19,562 bases of DNA, from the NCBI GenBank assembly GCA_027858355.1, contig JAQICW010000109.1, forward strand, positions 1-19,562. Direction: 5' to 3'. The stretch comes from Desulfobacula sp. GTDB lineage: Bacteria; Desulfobacterota; Desulfobacteria; Desulfobacterales; Desulfobacteraceae. How positions within the stretch are numbered: position 1 is the first letter of the stretch; each line of letters begins with the position of its first letter. Positions 14,777 through 19,562 of this stretch are shown in pieces. Made by a program: the position numbers and the translations under genes. The notes beneath the pieces were generated by a model. It had not been told where the DNA came from, did no database searches, and saw only the letters and a list, made by a program, of their open reading frames with translations.

Positions 14777-16090
14777 CTATAACAAAATATTGAATTTTTC
14801 TCTTATGGCCTTGTCAATCTCTTCCGGGATATAAGATGGTTGAGGTGTTTCAAGCAATTTTCTGGCTATGGCAAGTGCTCTTTGTCTGGTATCAAGACTG
14901 CCTGCTGATTCCCATTTCCCCCGGGCTTTTTTGTCCGTGACCCCGTTCCCTATATAATATTCTTTCCTCAGATGGGACATGGTGTGTGGTGAAGTCATGA
15001 AATCGCCGCCAGGACCTACTGAATCAATCACCTCCAGAGCCAGGTGTTCTTCATCCACCTCAATCCCTTTAAGCACCTTGCAGCAATTTCCAATGATTTC
15101 GTCATCAATGACAAATTGTTCATGGGCAATGGTGAGCATTGATTCCAGCATGCCGGCAGCGTGGTGGATATAATTGGAACCGCCCATGGATGCCAGAACA
15201 GATGTAAAGGCTTTTTCATATCCTGCCTGGGCATCTGGTACTTTGGAGTCAGAAAGACCAGATGAATTATAATTGGGGACTTTAATATGACTGGATAACT
15301 GGTGAATGGCTGCATTCATCATTCCGAATTCCACAGCGCCGCCTGAATATCCCATGGTCTTTAGATTTGCCATGCCTGGAATTCCTCCATAGAGCAGAGG
15401 AGCCCCTGGATTTGTCAATTGGCAGATGGTGATACCGGCCAGTTGCTCGGCATGGAGCTGGGCCAGGGTGCCTGCCATGGTCAAAGGAGATGTGGAACCT
15501 GCCATGGGTGCGCTGGACAATGCCACGGGGATAAAATTACGGATGGCTTCCTGCATGATCCGGGTGGACTGGGTACAAAGTTTCAGGGGACTTATGGCAA
15601 AACAGGCAGTGATCGAGATGATGGGTCGTTTTTTGAGCTTTTCTTTTCCACCCATGATCATGGCTGCCAGTTCCATTACCCTGTGGAGGCCTTCTTCATC
15701 GTTGACCCCGGACATAACATGCTTGCCTGATGCGGCCAGGCAGGTATAAAACATATTGATGTCATAGTCTTTTTCATCGATATCAGTTGGAATACAGGGC
15801 CGAACCAGAAAATGAATATTGGAAAGCTGGTCTACCAGGCGCGAGACCTTGTACAGATCATCCAGGGTGGTGGAACGTATTTTACCCGTATCCGGATCCA
15901 GGATCTTGATGGCAGCACCCCCTGTTCCAAGATGGACACGGTCTTCGGTTAAATTCATATCATTTTTAGGGTCCTGACCACAGAGCAAAACTTTTTCAGG
16001 GGCCTTGGCCACCTGGGTGGTGACCAATTCTTTTGGAAATCTGATTCGTTTCTGGTCCTTGTCAATGGAGGCACCGTTGTTTTCCAGCAT
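14777..16090 (-). CDS. MttB-family (non-pyrrolysine) corrinoid methyltransferase, body
   Basis: A 437-codon frame from ATG 16090 to TAG 14777. It matches the trimethylamine methyltransferase (MttB) superfamily TIM barrel: LGTGGAAIKILDPDTG, a SGVNDEEGLHRVMELAAMI helix, SPLTMAGTLAQLHAEQLAG, PGAPLLYGG and SDSKVPDAQAGYEKAF. No in-frame TAG interrupts it, so it belongs to the pyrrolysine-free branch that demethylates quaternary amines such as betaines, passing the methyl group to a corrinoid protein. No MttC-like corrinoid protein or reactivase is adjacent. The natural protein appears to begin 46 codons upstream at 16228 but is cut by a TAA; ATG 16090, with GGAGG 11 bases upstream, might allow a shortened product. 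Either a recent pseudogene or a protein using an internal start. Confidence 0.75.
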   Translation of the reverse strand: MLENNGASIDKDQKRIRFPKELVTTQVAKAPEKVLLCGQDPKNDMNLTEDRVHLGTGGAAIKILDPDTGKIRSTTLDDLYKVSRLVDQLSNIHFLVRPCIPTDIDEKDYDINMFYTCLAASGKHVMSGVNDEEGLHRVMELAAMIMGGKEKLKKRPIISITACFAISPLKLCTQSTRIMQEAIRNFIPVALSSAPMAGSTSPLTMAGTLAQLHAEQLAGITICQLTNPGAPLLYGGIPGMANLKTMGYSGGAVEFGMMNAAIHQLSSHIKVPNYNSSGLSDSKVPDAQAGYEKAFTSVLASMGGSNYIHHAAGMLESMLTIAHEQFVIDDEIIGNCCKVLKGIEVDEEHLALEVIDSVGPGGDFMTSPHTMSHLRKEYYIGNGVTDKKARGKWESAGSLDTRQRALAIARKLLETPQPSYIPEEIDKAIREKFNILL

Positions 16091-16228
16091 TTTTATTGTT
16101 TCCTCCAGCCCTGGTTCATAGGTAATCCCGGTGTTTTCCAGAATTTTTAAGGAAGCTTTATGTATAGTTTTAACCTGTTCCGGTGACAGAGGCTTATATT
16201 GTCCTCCCTGTTAACCCATTAAATTCAT
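16091..16228 (-). pseudogene. 5' end of the mttB-like gene with in-frame TAA
   Basis: ATG at 16228-16226, preceded by AAGGAG at good spacing, reads MNLMG then TAA (16213-16211), then in the same frame QGGQYKPLSPEQVKTIHKAS and LKILENTGITYEPGLEETIK joining the 16090 frame. GGQYKPLSPEQV is the normal start region of MttB homologues, and the whole (483 residues) has the usual family length. A nonsense change or a sequencing error explains it best. Confidence 0.7.
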
Positions 16229-16364
16229 GACGATCTCCTTGTGTCTTTGTTTGTAATATGGTTGATGAAGTATTTTTTAACAGTTTATCGCCTAAATGAC
16301 AAAAAAATAAAGACAACATTAAAAATAGCTGCTGCCATATATGTAATGGGTGCCAGGCTAACAC

Positions 16365-17180
16365 TTATCCCAAAGCCACATCGAGAATCATCATGACTGA
16401 AAAACCAACCATTGTTGCCATTGTTACTGTATCGATATTCTCATATTTACTTTGAGATTCCGGGATGAGTTCTTCCACCACTACAAAAATCATTGCACCA
16501 GCTGCAAAAGATAGTGCGTATGGTAAAATATTTTGCATTTTCATGACAAATAATGCACCGATAACCCCAGCAATGGGTTCAACCACACCGGAAGCTTGCC
16601 CCATAAAGAAACTCTTTCCTTTGGACATCCTCTCCCTTCTCAAAGGCATAGAAACAGCAGCTCCCTCCGGGAAATTCTGAATACCAATACCGATTGCCAA
16701 CGCTATGGCTCCACCAATGGAAGCAGAAGGAAGATTGGCGCCTACAGCACCAAAAGCCACGCCTACAGCCAAGCCTTCGGGTATGTTGTGAAGGGTTATG
16801 GCAAGTACAAGAAGTGTGCTTCGTTGCCATGATGTTTTTATCCCTTCTGTTTTGTCAACACTCAAGCCTGGGTGAATATGTGGCAAAAATTTATCGATTA
16901 CCCGCATAAAAATACCACCGCCCATAAATCCAATGACTGCGCTCAGCCATGGAATCTGTCCCAATTGCTCTGCCATCTCAATGCCAGGTGAAAGCAAGGA
17001 CCAAAAACTTGCAGCGATCATCACTCCTGCAGCAAAACCAAGCATAGAATCCATGAATTTCTGGTTTATTGTTTTTGAAAAGAGCACCAGTGCAGCTCCA
17101 GCAGCAGTTACACTCCATGTAAATAGAGTAGCAATAAATGCCTGTGTTACGGGATTGAATTGTTGTAAGAAATCGATCAT
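16365..17180 (-). CDS. ZIP-family metal transporter (GufA/ZupT-like)
   Basis: A 271-residue integral membrane protein with about eight hydrophobic segments and both ZIP metal-site motifs: H131-NIPEG in transmembrane helix 4 and Q168-NFPEG in helix 5, plus a buried glutamate in VVEPIAG (about 201). The short histidine-containing loop HIHPG (about 101-105) lies between helices 3 and 4. ZIP proteins bring Zn2+, Fe2+, Mn2+ or related divalent metals into the cytoplasm; the exact metal is not readable. It is divergent in function from its neighbours and separated by 136 bases from mttB and 47 bases from the ABC gene, all on the minus strand, so co-transcription is possible but not evident. The ribosome-binding site is weak. 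Confidence 0.9.
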   Translation of the reverse strand: MIDFLQQFNPVTQAFIATLFTWSVTAAGAALVLFSKTINQKFMDSMLGFAAGVMIAASFWSLLSPGIEMAEQLGQIPWLSAVIGFMGGGIFMRVIDKFLPHIHPGLSVDKTEGIKTSWQRSTLLVLAITLHNIPEGLAVGVAFGAVGANLPSASIGGAIALAIGIGIQNFPEGAAVSMPLRRERMSKGKSFFMGQASGVVEPIAGVIGALFVMKMQNILPYALSFAAGAMIFVVVEELIPESQSKYENIDTVTMATMVGFSVMMILDVALG

Positions 17181-17227
17181 TTTTTAACTCTTTAATAGGG
17201 TTAAAAAATCAGGCAGATTCATTTTTT

Positions 17228-19330
17228 TTATTGTACATGAATACGTTCTGATGCTTTTGGTATTCTTATGACAGGCTCTATCTTACTCAATTCTTCAATG
17301 GGTATATGGCATTTGATGACATGCCGGTCTTTTACCAATTGTTCTTTTGGAAGCTCATTATCACAAATATCACCAATTTTCCGATGGCACCGGGTGCAGA
17401 ACGGGCAACCTTTGGGAGGATTCATTGCACTTGGCAGGTCTCCTTCCAGCAATATTATACGCTTGGTTATTTCAGGATCAGCAATGGGAACTGCAGATAA
17501 TAATGCCTCTGTATAGGGATGATAGGGGGGAGCGAATATTTCCTCTGTGGTTCCTCTTTCAAGGATATGCCCAAGATACATGACAACAATACGATCCGAC
17601 AGATAGCGAACAACACTTAGATCATGACTGATAAAAAGCAGAGTGGTTTTATGCTTACGCTGGATATCCATTAAAAGCTCTGTCACAGCAGCTGCCACAG
17701 ATACATCCAAAGCAGACACAGGCTCATCGGCAATCACAATGCTCGGGTTCCCGGCAAATGCCCTGGCAATACCGATACGCTGCTTCTGGCCGCCGGATAA
17801 CTGCCTGGGTTTTCTGAAATAAAAATCTCTGGGAAGCTTGACTATATCCAGCAAGGTCATTACACGGTTAAAAATTTTTGTTTTATCGGTCTCAATACCA
17901 AATTGCCTGATAACCCTTGATATCTGTCCACCAATGGTATGGCTGGGGTTCAAAGTGTCAAAAGGATTTTGAAAAACCATTTGCAGAGAACGGATCTGTT
18001 TGGTGGAACGATCCCGAACTTCTATATCTGAAATATCTTTGCCATTATGGCGGATCTCTCCATCTGTTCCTGTTTCCAGTCCCATTAGAACTTTGGCAAA
18101 GGTTGATTTACCACAGCCTGATTCACCAACAATGGCTACAGTTTCACTTTCATGGGCCGTAAAGTTCAGCTCTTCATTTGCTTTTACGAACCGGGCACTT
18201 TTACCTGTAATCATGGCCATGAATGAGGAGTCTTTTACCTCGTAGTATTTTTTCATACCATCAACATTAAGGACTTGTTTGCCGATCTCAAGTGATTCCC
18301 TGGCCGTTTCATCGGACAGACCTTTTGTATGATCAATATCTTTATACCGTAAACATCGGACACGATGATCAGACGCACTGTCTTCCACATGCTCCATTTT
18401 AAAATGGTCTTTATTACACAAGCCTTTTTTAAAATGATCACAACGGGGACCAAAATAACACCCGGAGGGCCGTTCAAAAGGCAGGGGTAATTGTCCCCGG
18501 ATGGGCTTTAAGGGAGCTGCATTCTTATCTGTTGTGGGCAAAGGAATACATGAAAAAAGACCGTGGGTATAGGGGTGTTTTGGCCAGTGAAAAAGAGAAT
18601 TAATGGTTCCTTCTTCTACAACTTCACCGGAATACATCACAAACACCCGATCGCAGGTTTCTAAAATTAAACCTAGATTGTGGGAGATATAGATCTGGGA
18701 AGTGCCGAATTTTTTGCTGATATCTCCAATTAATTTAACAATACCGGCCTCCACTGTAACATCCAGGGCAGTGGTGGGTTCATCCAGTAATAACAAAGAT
18801 GGTTTGGACAAAAGCCCCATGGCAATAACAGCCCGCTGTTGCTGTCCGCCCGATAGCTGATGGGGATAAGACTCCATAACCCGTTCAGCATCAGGTAGCT
18901 TGACATCCGTCAGCATTTGTACAGATCTCTTGCGTGCCTCCTCCCTGGAGATGTTTTCATGTGCCAGGGGCACTTCCATGAGCTGGGTGCTGATTTTAAG
19001 GCTTGGATTTAAAGAAGCAAACGGCTCCTGATAGATCATTGATATCTCTGCTCCTCGAATGCTGCGCAATTCATTTTCGTTCAAAGTAGTTAAATCACGG
19101 CCTTTGAAGGTTATACTACCGCTTTTGATACCACCATTGGCACCCATGTACTGCATGATCGCCATGGCAACTGTTGATTTACCGCAGCCTGATTCTCCGA
19201 CAATACCGATGGTCTCTCCCGGCTTAACCGTCAGAGAAAAATCAACTACGGCAGGGATCTCTCCGGCTCGTGTATAATATGAAATACACAGGTCTTTGCA
19301 AATCAGTACAGGTTCTTGAATGTCATTCAT
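17228..19330 (-). CDS. Fused two-ATPase subunit (DppD-DppF) of an oligopeptide/dipeptide ABC transporter
   Basis: A 700-residue protein made of two complete ABC ATPase domains in tandem. First half: Walker A GESGCGKST (45-53), signature LSGGQ (159-163), Walker B LLLLDEP (about 179-185). Second half: Walker A 402-410, signature LSGGQ 511-515, Walker B IVIADEP. Each half ends in the oligopeptide-transporter C-terminal domain with four cysteines (for example CYFGPRCDHFKKGLC), probably an Fe-S cluster. Separate DppD and DppF proteins are the usual state; fusions of this kind are known in several bacteria. The protein powers import of peptides or similar solutes (nickel is possible). ATG 19330 has AAAGGT nine bases upstream. 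It begins 13 bases after the permease gene, so the two form one operon transcribed from beyond the window. Confidence 0.93.
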   Translation of the reverse strand: MNDIQEPVLICKDLCISYYTRAGEIPAVVDFSLTVKPGETIGIVGESGCGKSTVAMAIMQYMGANGGIKSGSITFKGRDLTTLNENELRSIRGAEISMIYQEPFASLNPSLKISTQLMEVPLAHENISREEARKRSVQMLTDVKLPDAERVMESYPHQLSGGQQQRAVIAMGLLSKPSLLLLDEPTTALDVTVEAGIVKLIGDISKKFGTSQIYISHNLGLILETCDRVFVMYSGEVVEEGTINSLFHWPKHPYTHGLFSCIPLPTTDKNAAPLKPIRGQLPLPFERPSGCYFGPRCDHFKKGLCNKDHFKMEHVEDSASDHRVRCLRYKDIDHTKGLSDETARESLEIGKQVLNVDGMKKYYEVKDSSFMAMITGKSARFVKANEELNFTAHESETVAIVGESGCGKSTFAKVLMGLETGTDGEIRHNGKDISDIEVRDRSTKQIRSLQMVFQNPFDTLNPSHTIGGQISRVIRQFGIETDKTKIFNRVMTLLDIVKLPRDFYFRKPRQLSGGQKQRIGIARAFAGNPSIVIADEPVSALDVSVAAAVTELLMDIQRKHKTTLLFISHDLSVVRYLSDRIVVMYLGHILERGTTEEIFAPPYHPYTEALLSAVPIADPEITKRIILLEGDLPSAMNPPKGCPFCTRCHRKIGDICDNELPKEQLVKDRHVIKCHIPIEELSKIEPVIRIPKASERIHVQ

Positions 19331-19343
19331 TGTTTTTTACCTT

Positions 19344-19562
19344 TTAATCACGTAATGAGATTTCACGCAAACCATCCGCCAATAGATTAAACCCTAGAAT
19401 TAATGAAGATATTGCAATACATGGAAACAGGGTCATATAGGGAAAAACCATTGCCATCTGACGCGTTTCATTGACCATTCCGCCCCAGTCAGGATCTGGC
19501 GGTGGCAGGCCAAGGCCCAGAAAACCAAGAACACCAATGGTAATAATGACATAACCCAGACG
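19344..19562 (-). CDS. DppC/OppC-type ABC permease, C-terminal part
   Basis: The last 72 codons of a permease entering from the right edge. The frame reads VIITIGVLGFLGLGLPPPDP, DWGGMVNETRQMAMVFPYMT and ends LADGLREISLRD with TAA at 19344-19346. FLGLGLPPPDPDWGGM, the final membrane helix and the NLLADGLRE tail are signatures of the DppC/OppC inner-membrane subunit of peptide ABC importers. Partial because of the window edge; no defects seen. Confidence 0.9.
   Translation of the reverse strand, partial: RLGYVIITIGVLGFLGLGLPPPDPDWGGMVNETRQMAMVFPYMTLFPCIAISSLILGFNLLADGLREISLRD

Noticed and set aside
14777..14779. TAG ending the MttB-like frame as a pyrrolysine codon
   Set aside because: Readthrough would add only three residues before TGA, and the protein is already of family length. 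The stop is at the C-terminus, not in the barrel where pyrrolysine sits.
1..19562. CRISPR arrays, tRNA or rRNA genes
   Set aside because: No regularly spaced direct repeats and no tRNA cloverleaf or rRNA sequence was recognised by eye on either strand.

Overview
The window looks like a chromosomal segment of a strictly anaerobic bacterium, most likely a sulfate-reducing Desulfobacterota of the Desulfobacteraceae type. This is inferred from three things: an oxygen-independent benzimidazole (B12 lower ligand) operon, a non-pyrrolysine MttB-type corrinoid methyltransferase, and a heavy load of insertion sequences. No 16S or other marker gene is present, so the assignment is tentative.

Positions 1-6032 are a nest of mobile elements. 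A decayed DruA-like (DUF4338) gene ends with an ATGA overlap on the start of an IS66-type transposase gene (tnpC). That tnpC is cut twice: first by an IS3-family element (about 371-2106, orfA/orfB on the minus strand with an A10 frameshift site), then by an unassigned 2331-bp IS (3393-5723) flanked by a perfect 6-bp target duplication. Removing the second IS and one duplication copy restores the tnpC reading frame exactly. Positions 6033-6570 hold a strong hairpin, an unassigned small ORF, and the left copy of a long inverted repeat.

Positions 6536-12531 are the centrepiece, a cobalamin-riboswitch-controlled operon for anaerobic synthesis of the B12 lower ligand. A promoter, a cobalamin aptamer and a terminator with a visible competing antiterminator precede four tightly packed genes. 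These are a ThiC-like 5-hydroxybenzimidazole synthase (bzaF), an O-methyltransferase fused to a Cys-rich DUF2284 domain (bzaC-like), and two consecutive B12-binding radical SAM proteins (bzaD/bzaE-like). Together they could take aminoimidazole ribotide to 5-hydroxy-, 5-methoxy-, 5-methoxy-6-methyl- and finally 5,6-dimethylbenzimidazole. No cobT is in the operon. The whole cassette is bracketed by inverted copies of a noncoding repeat (39/45 identical in the core, weaker similarity outside), which suggests a mobile or repeat-bounded unit.

Positions 12532-19562 are more ordinary accessory genome. They hold a metallo-beta-lactamase-fold hydrolase, a small gene graveyard (an HTH fragment on the minus strand and a ParE/RelE toxin fragment on the plus strand), and an MttB-family methyltransferase gene whose natural start is separated from its body by an in-frame TAA. 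After these come a ZIP-family metal transporter, a fused two-ATPase oligopeptide ABC transporter protein, and the C-terminus of its DppC/OppC-type permease running off the window edge.
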